A program made the translations under genes and the position numbers. From the NCBI GenBank assembly GCA_036873135.1, contig JAPTYO010000002.1, positions 33,223,452 through 33,287,451 of the forward strand: a stretch of DNA of 64,000 bases, read 5' to 3'. The notes below the pieces were generated by a model. The model did no database searches, had not been told where the DNA came from, and was given only the letters and a program-made list of their open reading frames with translations. Source of the stretch: Clarkia xantiana subsp. parviflora. Its lineage: Eukaryota; Streptophyta; Magnoliopsida; Myrtales; Onagraceae. Shown one piece after another: positions 21,720-32,692 of this stretch (positions are counted from its first letter, which is position 1; each line of letters opens with the position of its first letter).

Positions 21720-22315
21720 TGTAAGCATATGGTGATGGGCGCCGTAAATGGAAGCCCATTATATGTATATGTTACCTAAGTTAATTGGGTAAATATCACA
21801 TTAGGAAATTGGTCCAGACCCAAATCCCAATTGACATGAGAGGCCCAAAATTCGGCCTCCCTATACATCATGGCCGGTCGAATTAATGAGGGGGTAAAGT
21901 GGAATTTTGTCCACTTTACTCCTCCTATATATATGGGGAGTTAGGGTTTTTATTAGGGTGAATCATAATTCCCTTTAAGTGGTGTTAAGAGAAAACCTTT
22001 CCCCCCAAGAACACCATATCGGCCGAACCACACCACCAGCAAGGGTGTGCCAATTTGCTTTCTAGCAAACACTCCAGAGATCTGTCCCCTTGCCAAGAAT
22101 CGATCAGAGGCTTTGCTGTAGAGAATATACCACGTAGGGCTTCTTTCACAAGAACTCCTACGGGTGCCGAACGGAGGATCCTGAACTCTCTCCTGCAAGG
22201 ATCTCGGGACAACGGACTACTGTTGAGGTATGTGCGAATCTTCCGCTGCGTAATTTCGATTACTAGCACGTACCATGATTTAATATCCGTAGTGATTACT
22301 CCCCGTAATCTAGCA
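21720..22315 (+). repeat. 5' LTR of G (596 bp)
   Basis: Starts TGTAAGCATATGG and ends TAATCTAGCA. A TATA-like CTCCTATATATATGG lies at about 21921-21935. Confidence 0.92.
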
Positions 22316-22316
22316 A

Positions 22317-22328
22317 TGGTATCAGAGC
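22317..22328 (+). other. Primer-binding site of G
   Basis: TGGTATCAGAGC, 1 nt after the LTR, followed by CTGTGTTAGGAGTTCATG, as at 5074. Confidence 0.9.
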
Positions 22329-24292
22329 CTGTGTTAGGAGTTCATGATTTTGATACATTGGTGTTCTTGAAATTTAAAATTGGAACCGAAAATTTTAAAA
22401 GAAAATTTTAAATTTTCGATTTTTGGGGTTGTTGGCGAAACCGAAATTTTCATGATGTTCTTAGTTAATTTGATGTTCATGATCTTCAAGAAAATTGTGA
22501 TATTTATCAAAATCAAACATTAAATTGTAAATCTTATTAAAATTTGATTTTGAAATTTGACCACTTGTTCCCAATTTGGTGTTTGTGCCGAAAATTCCTA
22601 GTGATTTACAAGGTAAATTTTTATTTTCTTAGTCACCAAGCAAGGAATTTCGGCCGAAATTTTTAAATTATATTGTTTAACATATTTTAATTTTTAATAT
22701 AGGTAACAATATATATAATTGGGAACATTATGATAGATTCACATTAATATATAGAAATATATATATAACTATCAATATATCTAAATATTTAATAGGATTA
22801 AAGATAATATTAATAGATATTAGTTACCTAAAAGATTGAGAAAATATATTGTTAATATATGTTTCCATATTTAAGATATTGACAGTAAATATAATATATA
22901 TTTATATATGGGAACCGAATTTTACACACATATATATATATTGTTGATTGATTTAATCTTATAGATATAATTTTGACAATAAATATATATATGTTATAAT
23001 AGTGGCCGAAATATATATATATATTATTAATATTGGAAATTATTTTATATAGTTAATGTTACTTGGTGGCCAAGTTAAATATTTTTGGACTTTAAAACCC
23101 TACTTGGGCCACAAGTAAACATTTCGGCCGAACCTTTAAAATTTTAATTATTGGGCCGGTCCAATATATCAAACTGGGACGAATTAAAATCGAACCTGGT
23201 TTTCTCAATCGGTTCGACCTAATTGGATCGGTTCGGACCGGGGTAACTAGGTGGATCCAACCGAACCAGTATTGTGTGTTGAACCGAACCCTATTTTTAT
23301 TGGACCGGTTCGGACCGAACCAGATTTTAAATTCAAAACCGGACCGAACAGAACCGGATTTTACCGGACCGAACTGAACCGGATTTTCTAGACTGAACCA
23401 TGCCAAAACAGACCGAAATTGACTGAACCGAACCATGTTTTCAAAACCGAATTCAAGTCAATTAAAATAGGGAGGTCAAGTTTTAAAATCCAAATGTTTT
23501 TTAAATTGTTTATTATTATTTTTTTTGGCCAATAAATTGTTTATTATTCAATATATACATTTATGCATGATTAGAAATGTTGTCTTGACTGAGTCAAGCT
23601 AGCTGGATTTTGCATATTGTGGGCGGAGCCTTGGTTAAATATATGGAATGCGCACTAGGATAGACATGCTGTGATGGTTGTATTAGGATTCATGTTAGAA
23701 GTTTGCGTGATTGAATATAAACATGAATTGCAAATCAGCCCCTAATGTTTAATATTATTTTAAAGTCGAAAACCAGTCGCCAATTGTGTATGATGGAAAT
23801 GTATGATGCATGTTTGACACGTATGCTAGAAAGGATGTAGCCGCATTTGATAATTTAATTGGAAGTAGAATTATACATGCAAGCATGAGTTCCTCGGAAC
23901 ATTAGACGCATGACGCGTAAGCATGAGTGTGGTTTGTATGATGAATGTTACTGGCGTATGATAATTTACATGGGATGGTAGAATTATATATGCATGACTG
24001 AATTCATCGGAATGATTTTCCAAAACAAAAAGGGCCTTAGGAAAGCCAAGATCGGGTATGCTTGTTTTAAAATTATCGTTCTGGTAATTTTCGATTAAAA
24101 ACCGTTTTAAGAGACCGATCTATTGGATAGAAAACGAAGGTAACGTGAACTCTTTCACAGCCATCTTCCTTTGGTTTACTGGTGGTCTGTTGGTTTAGAT
24201 GACTGAGGAATCGTTATTTTTCGGATTCTATCTTAATAGATATTTGATGTATACAATTCTTTCTCAAAATGTTATTGTCTCGCTGATTTTGC
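22329..24292 (+). other. Leader of G (non-coding)
   Basis: About 2 kb with no gene. AT-rich in the first 750 bp, then a GGTTCGG-type repeat tract (23120-23460), then sequence conserved in all copies of this family (GTCAAGCTAGCTGG near 23600; GGCCTTAGGAAAGCCAAGATCG near 24030, given here as two blocks). The leader is unusually long for a copia element. Confidence 0.6.
23120..23460. repeat. GGTTCGG/CCGAACC degenerate palindromic tract
   Basis: Dozens of short, overlapping GGTTCGG, CCGGTT and CCGAACC words, many forming imperfect palindromes such as GGTTCGGACCGAACC. Equivalent tracts occur in the other copies of this copia family at 19360-19569 and 47985-48090. Confidence 0.75.
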
Positions 24293-24646
24293 TTGATTAT
24301 CAAAGCGTTAGTTTTCATGGTTGGGTCAGTTCTCTTCTACAAGCCTCACAATCTGGATGGCATGGACTATGATGCATGGAGTGAATATGTAAGAGAACTC
24401 TTTTTCACTGAAAGTATACACAAGTGTATTGGCGTCAATAAGGGCAGAAAATTGGTGAATGAGCAGGGCATCGTTACATACCCAAATAAGTTAAGGAGCT
24501 TTGACGATCAGAGAGCTTGCAAGGTGATACTGGCAGCCTTGGACAGAGAGGTTGCAGAGGGCTTCAAACTCAACTTAATCTCTCTTCAACTTTGGTGTGC
24601 CATTAGACTCCGCTTCGGTGGAGGAAAGGAAGCCGAAGCCAGATGA
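24293..24646 (+). pseudogene. gag-like ORF of copia element G (truncated)
   Basis: 117-residue reading that resembles the N-terminal part of plant copia gag (UBN2 type): LDGMDYDAWSEYVRELF, then a SFDDQRACKVILAALDREV stretch, then LQLWCAIRLRFGG. These match the usual 'L-dG-NY-x-W', 'D-x-A-x3-I-x2-ald' and 'e-x-W-x2-L' pattern. Downstream it continues in pieces with stops (to about 24960). No zinc knuckle was found. A related reading in the copy at 49490-50360 is interrupted by a MITE. Confidence 0.55.
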
Positions 24647-24649
24647 GTG

Positions 24650-25640
24650 CTATTTGAGTATGTTTCCCTTATTTTCCAAGATGCAGACGTAAAACCCACA
24701 TCAGATCTTACAAACGAAAGATCGAATTAGAGAAAGATACTCAGTATTGCACAGAGGTACCCTCTATCATGGTTGGCCGACGACAATGGACTTGATTAGT
24801 TGATTGAAGCAATTATGTTTATCACGGTCTTGTTTGTTGAAAGCAAACAAAAGAAACCAGATGGTTCTTCTGTGCTTCACCGCAAGAGATCGAGGGAAGA
24901 TGCAGAGGATACAGGATCATCATTTTGGTCCTCAAACGAACATCCGACGTGATGAACGGCAGTGATAAAAGTACATTATATGTCTCGTTTATGTCCTCCT
25001 AATGCTCTAACTTTATCTCTTAAAGCTTCGTGGATGATCTGGAATTTATGCCTTTGTGGTTATTTCTCTTACTATTCAATTTTATGTTTGAATTCTGGTT
25101 ATAATTGTTTCGGATTCAATGAATAAAGAAGTTACCATTCGATTCGAAATGAGTTTTCTTATCAAGATTAATCGACTCGGCTAGAAACGAGATCGATCCG
25201 AAAAGTGAGAAAACCGAAACAATAAGGCTATTGGAAATAGCCGAATCTAAAAACTCCATACATTTTGTCCTACTTCTAATTATTTGAGTAAAATCAAAAT
25301 GCCATTAAAATCCATTGATTGCGTAACTCTAAGATAGAACCGATTTTAACTCCTTATTTATTATAAATTACTCCATTGAATGAAATAAACTGTCATGATG
25401 ATCATATTTGAAACCGATTGGATTAAAATTAAAATAAATTCAGAAATGAAACGATTTAACCAAGGGTTAAAACTAGGGTAAGTTGCGCCTCGCGCAAGTT
25501 GACTTCGAAAGACGGAACACATCGTTTATATATATGAGTTTAAAAATGAAGTGTTTGAATGATTAGGTGCTGAATTTTTGTTTGCATTCCTTCAGAAATA
25601 ACTTATTGATAACATTTACGTCGGTAAGAAGTATGCTTTG
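24650..25640 (+). other. Non-coding stretch of G where protease and integrase should lie
   Basis: Stop-rich and AT-rich. It aligns with the equivalent stretches of the other family copies (50570-51800, 17105-17760 reverse, 60240-60480 reverse). I see no protease DTGA/DSGC box and no integrase HHCC or DDE pattern. Confidence 0.5.
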
Positions 25641-25740
25641 TAAGCTACCGCGACCTTGTAAAAGTATCAACTGACACATAATGTGAAAACCTAAGATGCT
25701 CTGTTCGGAGTCGGGATAAAATCTCTGAAACATCTCTGAA

Positions 25741-25952
25741 TCGAGGTCGGACTGCATTCCTCCACGGAAACCTGGAGGAAGAGATCTGCATGAAATAGCC
25801 GGAGAGTTTCATTACTCCTGGTAACGAACGTAAGGTTTGTAAACTCCAAAGATCCATCTACGGTCTTAAAAAGTCGTCTCAGCAATGGTACCGTATATTC
25901 TACAAGGAAATCGTTGGAAACGGATTCGTGAATCTTCACGAGGATCCGTGCG
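25741..25952 (+). pseudogene. Copia RT of G, 5' fragment
   Basis: Readable pieces of the RVT_2 reverse transcriptase: LEEEICM (with a stop), then ITPGNERKVCKLQRSIYGLKKSS, then QQWYR, FYKEIVGNGFVNLHEDPC. It breaks off exactly at the GTGCG target site of element C and resumes at 42530. Several frame changes are present. Confidence 0.8.
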
Positions 25953-26684
25953 TGTTGCGTCCTGGATAAACTGGGTCGTAGGGACGCGTATGTTTGTATG
26001 GTTGAGCGGGTTTTCGGGCTGTAACCCTTCGTCTGAAAGAGTTTCTGTGCCACTGACGAGTGTTCGGTTGGGTCTCGGAAAGGTCTGTGTCTCAAGGCAT
26101 GGTTGTGTCTCAAGGGGATGTCTGAGTCTCGGAAGGCGGTAATCTGTGCATAAATCCGGATGTTTGGACGACGATTCCTGCACAAAGGACCGGTGCTAGC
26201 ACGGAGAGGGGGGGGGTGCTAGCGGAGCCCTCTCCGAAGCTTAAGTCACTATAGGGCTAAAAGAGTAATTCTAGAGAGAGAAAATATTTCTAGAGAGAAG
26301 TTAGAGCTCAAAATACCAAAGTTGGGCAAATGAGAGGATGTGTGAAAATGGGTGGCCTAGGCCTCCTATTTATAGGCTTCCTTGGGACCGGACCCGGTTT
26401 TAAAGCGGTTTGATGACGGTTTAAGAAAACAAGCGGTAACCGTCACCCATATTGGCAATGCGCGAACTTGAGTTCTCTACACGTAACGGTAATCGCGGAA
26501 ACGGTAATCGCACGATACCCGCAATGCAATCCGGACCTCCGGATTGCGAGCAACCCGGACGCGCGTAACGCACTTCCGGACCGTTTTGACCCTTTGGGAG
26601 ACGTTTTCAAACCGAGATGTAACTTTGACGTGTTTACGAGGCCTGAAACATAAATACGAACTCGAATTGGGCACATATCCATCA
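25953..26684 (-). repeat. 3' LTR of C (732 bp)
   Basis: TGTTGCGTCC...TATCCATCA on the plus strand, so TGATGGATAT...ACGCAACA in its own direction. A TATA-like CCTATAAATAGG lies on the minus strand at about 26365-26376. The polypurine tract CTCGGGGGCAAG (minus) abuts it at 26685-26696. Confidence 0.92.
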
Positions 26685-27363
26685 CTTGCCCCCGAGTCAA
26701 GTAACGGTTAAAAACCTTTCTTGACTCTATTTTAAGTTAGGATACGTGTCCAATTTGAGCATGACACTAACCTTCCGGTTTTGATTATTGGTTGGACGTT
26801 GGAGTCTTGATTTCGTCCGTCCTTTGATTTTCCGACCGAGTGACTATATTTCCTATCATTATGGTTAGTGCAATAGGGAATGCGCATATTGTAACGTACA
26901 AACATGATTATCGTTAGGGACACGTCATGCGGACATGCTTCTATCAACGTACATGCATAAGTAACGGTCATGGCAAGAACATAATTACGTGACGTAAGAA
27001 ATATAATCCGCATACTTCTCAAATGACTTAGCGATTATTAAATAATGAATCATGCGATATGTAAACATGCATGTAAAATGACGGATTCGATACGTGTGAC
27101 ACCAAAACAATCATGTATGTAGAGATAAATACTTAAAAGAGGGCGGAGTATACCGTAAGTACTTGTAGGTGCATTATTCCTTTGATCCTTATCATCAAGG
27201 AGTCTCTTGGAAGTAGTCGTTTGTTGCTTTGATGTCTTAGAGAAATATATTTCCTTAAGTGTTGTCGTATTTGCTCTTCGCGGTTCGTCATATTAGCCGC
27301 ATCGCCTGCATGATAGCTTCTTGAGATGTTGGTCCTTTTTTCTGCACGTACCAACTTTGATAT

Positions 27364-27507
27364 GCGCGTTGTCTTTGGCTATGTGCGTTGACTTTGGCTA
27401 TGCGCGTTGACTTTTGCTACGCGCGTTTGACTTTGGCGATGCACGTTGACTTTTGCTATGCGCGTTCTACGCGCGTTGACTTTGGCTATGCGCGTTGACT
27501 TTTGCTA
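27364..27507. repeat. Short degenerate tandem repeat, GCGCGTTGACTTTGGCTAT type
   Basis: About seven copies of a 19-22-bp unit (GTTGACTTTGGCTATGCGC and variants with TTTTGC) in the 3' region of C. Confidence 0.75.
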
Positions 27508-27700
27508 TGCGCATTGGCGCTAATGGTTGAGCGTTAGGTATAGACTGTTGGGCATTGCCTGCAAGTATGCTAAAACACTTAGGAAATATTTAAGCGATAT
27601 CTAATACTTGTTACCATAGATGTCGTCGTATGAGCTTTGTCGATGAGCGTCGTAGGTGTGATTAGGAGGCATAGCTACTCGTTGTATGCAATCCATCTTT

Positions 27701-28190
27701 GTCGACATGTATGTACGTACATGGAAACACTTAGAAAATATTTTGTCGATATGCATCCTTGTCGACATGTATGTACATACATGGAAACACTTAGGAAATA
27801 TTTTCTCCTTGTCGACATGCATCCTTGTCGACATGTATGTACATACATGGAAACACTTAGAAAATATTTTTCTCCTTGTCGACATGCATCCTTGTCGACA
27901 TGTATGTACGTACATGGAAACACTTAGAAGATATTTTTCTCCTTGTCGACATGCATCCTTGTCGACATGTATGTACGTACATGGAAACACTTAGAAAATA
28001 TTTTATCCTTGTCGACATGCATCCTTGTCGACATGTATGTACGTACATGGAAAAACTTAGAAAATATTTTATCCTTGTCGACATGCATCCTTGTCGACAT
28101 GTATGTACGTACATGGAAACACTTAGAAAATATTTTTCTCCTTGTCGACATGCATCCTTGTCGACATGTATGTACATACATTGTGTGTGC
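27701..28190. repeat. 60-67-bp tandem array with nested palindromes (8 copies)
   Basis: Copies of GTCGACATGTATGTAC start at 27701, 27761, 27827, 27894, 27961, 28027, 28093 and 28160 (spacing 60, then 66-67). Most units have two GTCGAC sites and a palindrome ATGTACGTACAT. The six middle intervals are nearly identical, a sign of recent amplification. The array sits in the 3' untranslated part of C, where Tat-lineage elements are known to carry variable tandem repeats. Confidence 0.92.
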
Positions 28191-30060
28191 GTATTTTCCC
28201 CCGCACTTGGAATTTTCTCACCATCCCTGGCTACGTATGCTGTATCCGTATGCTTGATGCGAACACAGGTTATATGCCAACTCCTGATAATACGTTGACA
28301 CGTGTTTGTATGTTGACAGTTTGCAATATGCTGACTGTCATCCTGAGCAAAGTACTTAGAAAGTATTCCACCATTGTAATCTTGTATGCTGCGAGTATGA
28401 GCTCGATGTCGTCATGCACGGTTAATGTGTTGAAGAGGTTGCCCCCCTTGCGTGATGTTTGTTACTTGTTGCACGAAGACTAATAAGTCTTGTACATATG
28501 TGGTTGTCTCACATGGAGCGTCTGTTGCATAAGTGCTTGAATAAGTGTTGGTGCGTGTTTGCGCACTGACTGGATTGTTGATAGCATTTTCCAGGATATC
28601 AGATCTTGCTGTCCTCTTGTCAGGATTAGTCTTCCCACGGTTGTTACCATGAGTAAGTCCACTATCTCTATCTTGATGGGAAAAAGCTTGTCTTTGCGGA
28701 TAGCTGATGTGTATAGAAATCCATTTGTTGAGAGGAATGTTCATACAAGTGCCCCCGCTACTCTGGAGTCTTCGGGCACGGTCGCGGTAAAAGGCTTGTG
28801 AGTAAGACGTCTCATTGTATCTTCTTTGAACTTGTTAATTTTTTAAGTTATCGCTGGCTGCAGCTTCTGTTTTTAGCATAATCTTCGAAAGATCCGACGC
28901 AGGGGCGCGTTCCTCGAGCGATTCTTAGTTCTTTATGCCGAGTATGACCGTGCTAATTCCCTCTTGAGATAAAGGAAATAGAGTTGAGGGTTGTGCAGTG
29001 GTGTCTTCTGCCCCCCGGTCGAGGGACCGGCCCAAGGAGGAGCGTTACTCCTACTGAGGTAAGTATTTGTTGATTGCTGATTGTCGCCCTTATGTTGAAG
29101 AGCTATGTTGTGCTGAATGTTGAAACAATCATTCTTATCGTGTCTTCTGTGTGGATGACGACACTGCATTTGATGTTGACATTATGAACTCTTTGCCATA
29201 AGTCCTTAGAGATGATGTTAACTTTTGGTTGTTGTCGGGCTGTCTGCTTCCAGCATGTTGAGCCCTTTGTGAATGGGTTGATGTTGATAATTCTTTGTTC
29301 ATGCCTTTGCTTGCATGATATTTCGTCACCTGGACCTGTTTTCAATAATAATTATGTGATAACTTGTTAGTAATATTTCATACCTTGATTTATCTATGTT
29401 GTCCATATGCTTTTGACTTGAAAGATAGGATATATATCCTTAGATGATGAATATGATGTCCGTAGTTGCGACTGTATGTCGCACGTTGTTGAGTGTTATG
29501 ATTGCCCCTCTTGGTTAGACTCCAAGGTATGGCGAGTAAAGCATAGGATGTTGCGACTTGCGCATTGTAGGTTCTTGTTTGGAGAAGACGGTGGCGACAC
29601 TAATGTGCTACTTCTGCCTGTTCCTTCCAGTCCTGTCAGAGATGATGGCATTCTTTAATCTGTGCCATCTTTTGGATATGTTGAACTTGTTTCTGAGTCT
29701 GTTTGCCCCCCGGCTTCTATGCTTGGACACTTGTTGTAGTTGTTGCTTACGACTTGTTTGCTTTGAACTACGTCGTTTGATCATGCTTTATACATAGTAG
29801 TTTGCATGATAACTTGTTAGTAATATTTCATACCGTTATCACTTACTGTGTTTATTGAATGTGGATGACTAGTAACGTAGACATAGTCCCCGCAGTCGTG
29901 ACCGATAGCCACTTGTTGATTGATGAGTTGAGATGCTCTCCTGATTGCTTGCATAATGCATTATGCATATTGCCCTTCTTTCCTGAATAGCTTGCCGCTA
30001 TATATGTTGCAACCTGCCAAGTATTTTGCGTATAGCAATATTTCTTAACAAGTAGTTTAT

Positions 30061-30412
30061 TTGAAAGGTGTTATCTTGGCTAAGCAAGATACTAGTTTAT
30101 ACCGTCTCTTAGTTCCACTCTAAGGCGACGTTGTACAAGACTCGACTTGTAAATTTTATGAGTTTTAAACAGGGTGCGCACCTGCCAGCGTGTATCAACC
30201 CGCATTGGGGAAGCATACGTAAAAATATTTTAGTATTTGAGAGGTGTTATCTTGGCTAAGCAAGATACTAGTTTATACCGTCTCTTAGTTCCACTCTAAG
30301 GCGACGTTGTACAAGACTCGACTTGTAAATTTTATGAGTTTTAAACAGGGTGCGCACCTGCCAGCGTGTATCAACCCGCGTTGGGGAAGCATACGTAAAA
30401 ACATTTTAGTTT
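30061..30412. repeat. Direct duplication of 176 bp in C
   Basis: 30061-30236 and 30237-30412 are almost identical (TTGA(A/G)AGGTGTTATCTTGG...AAACATTTTAG), head to tail. A recent local duplication. Confidence 0.9.
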
Positions 30413-31036
30413 TTGAAGAAGTATTTTGTGAATCCTAAAAAGCTTGTTGGTAAAATGTTTGAAAAAATATTTTGGCATTGAATGTGATACACCCAAAAAA
30501 CCGTGTTGATAAAATTTTTGGAAAGGTGTTTGATACATAAAATATTTGATAAAATATTTGACAAAATATTTGGTAAAATATTTGTGATACATGATTCCTG
30601 CGTCCAGGGATCATGTAACACTTTTTTGAAAATATGAATTGTGATGCATGCTTTCTGCGTCCAGGAACCATGCAACACGGTTTAAAAATATGTAGTACGG
30701 AATTGTCATCTAACCAGAGGACTTTTGCCGTATAAAGCGAACCCTGACCAGGAATTCGTAATATGGGATTGTTGTCTATCAAGAGGACATTCGCCATAAA
30801 GAGTGAGCCCTTTAAACAGGAATTCACACTTGTTATAGTGTGGGGTCGTTGTCTAACCAGAGAACTTCCGCCACTTAAGGGGTGATCAGTCCCGTACGCC
30901 CATCCTGTTCTGAATCCAGGGAATGGCTATGAACATGAGGATTTGCCTCTAACCAGAGATGTCACAGCATGTCATTTTTTAGAAGTAAACATGGGGCTTG
31001 TCTTTTAAAAAAGAGGATACCTCAACATGCTATTTT

Positions 31037-31200
31037 GATAGTAGGCCTTGGTGTTAATCCAAGATATTTTGATAGTAGGTCTTGGTGTTAATCCAAGATA
31101 TTGCTTGTAGCTAACGCCTCTGAATAGTCGTCGTTTTGATAATAGGTCTTGGTGTTAATCCAAGATATTGCTTGTAGCTGACGCCTCTGAACAGTCGTCG
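31037..31200. repeat. Short direct repeats in C (TAGGTCTTGGTGTTAATCC)
   Basis: Three copies of the core at about 31037, 31076 and 31143. The last two belong to a 67-bp near-identical direct repeat that includes TGCTTGTAGCT(A/G)ACGCC. Confidence 0.8.
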
Positions 31201-31917
31201 TTTTGACAGATAATCCGCATGTTATCATTGCGGTATATAAGTTGGTTGTGCACATAGCTTGATGGCTTTGTGTTGCCGACATCTTCTTGAGATAGACGCC
31301 TATGTTTTGAATGGAGAAATAAACTCCATGTTGGTGTAGATAATAGATATGTTGGTGTTGTATACCATAAATCTCTCCTTGAACACAATGCTTAGCTTGT
31401 ATTGTTGAAGTAGATTTTTGTGCATAGGTTACTACTTGGTGTAATTCATGAGTAGTAATCGTAGTGTAGCGTGTACCTACGAGCAGAGTTACTTTTGTCA
31501 GATAATCGCAATTTTTATAAGTTTGCAAAAGTATGAAGTCATGAAATTTTCTTTTTAGTTATGCATATAATAATTAAAGTAAAGGAATCTGATACAAGGA
31601 TTCCTTGTTTGTGTAGGAAACTTCCCTGAGTGCGGATACGATAGGTGTAGATCATGATAGGCATGTATATATGTTAGGTAGAATTGTCGGGCACTTGTCA
31701 GCTTGGTGCCCCCCAAGTCGCTTGGCAGTTGTATCGCTGTTGATTGTTTATATTGTTTCATCTTCTAATAGTGCATGATCTGTCCTTGTGTAATGCCTCC
31801 GCCTTGTTTATTATTGTGACACGATTTTTAGTCTTGCGCGTATAAAATGCTTGGAACTTTGTGTTGTTGACGCGAGTAATATGTGCGTAGTTGTTACTTG
31901 GTGTTATTCCAAGGTAA

Positions 31918-32692
31918 TGTTTCGACCAAGTTAACGCGGGCTGTCTGCTGAGTAACTTGTCGATGTCTTTGGGTTGGGTGCGAGCTTGTTAAGGCCAAGT
32001 CCGTCTCCTAGGGTCGTGCGCGGGCCTTTGGCTTCGTCTTCAAAATCGCACTAAGTCCTTCGGGCTCTCTCGCTGGCTGTCCGTCCGTACCTGCAAGAGG
32101 AGCATTACCGAGCAACTCCCGTGGAGAGGGGGGAGGTGCTTGGTGCGCTCACTCCGACGGTCAACATTAGACAGTTCTAGAGAGAGAAAGTTAGAGAGAG
32201 GTCAGAGCTTTTCCCAATTCTCACCCAAAGTGACTTGAAAATGTTTACCCCCAAGGTGGCTATTTATAGGCAACCTTGGACCGTAAGCCGGTTTTGACCC
32301 GGTTCAATGTGGAAATGTGAACCGGGATACAGGGGAGAGCTTTGGGAAGAGGACTCTGACGCGCGTCTCAGGCGGCTGTCACGAGCGGGACGCGCGCGCC
32401 TTGTAACGGGGGGTCCCCGACGTATAGGAGTTAGTTGAAAATCGGGTCTCCGTATATATCCAGGACAAAAAGGGGGGTGTGCGCGACACCCCCGGGGTTC
32501 AAAGCTTACCCGGAATTCCGGCCAAGCCTAGGCTTGCCTGGAATTCCGGGTAAGCCCCCCGGGGGTGCCGGGCAAGTTTGCGACTTGCCCGGTTTCCCCG
32601 GGTTAGCTCGAAATTGGGTTTTTCGTGGGTCTCGTGCGTGTACGAGGTCTGAATAATTTAAAACCGAGCCCGAATCATGCGTATATCCATCA
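31918..32692 (-). repeat. 3' LTR of B (775 bp)
   Basis: TGTTTCGACC...ATATCCATCA on plus. Contains a TATA-like CTATAAATAGCC (minus, about 32263-32274). It has an extra 27-28 bp near 32515-32545 (palindromic CAAGCCTAGGCTTG between GAATTCCGG copies) that the other LTR lacks. Confidence 0.92.

Larger units (their letters stand above)
26685..31917 (-). other. 3' internal region of C, non-coding
   Basis: 5.2 kb without a convincing gene. The many open frames at 27600-28300 come from a tandem array. Minus frames at 30827-30371 and 31528-31088 have no recognisable domain and follow repeats. It contains the arrays listed separately. It ends at the GGTAA target site of element B and resumes at 39782. 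Confidence 0.55.

Noticed and set aside
27701..28190. Possible CRISPR-like array
   Set aside because: Units are contiguous tandem copies without unique spacers, in a plant retrotransposon.
27600..28300. Long overlapping open frames on both strands with repeated MSTCILVDMYV-like or CRQGCMSTR-like peptides
   Set aside because: They arise because the tandem unit has a length near a multiple of three and lacks stops in several frames. Position and sequence fit a non-coding 3' array of element C.
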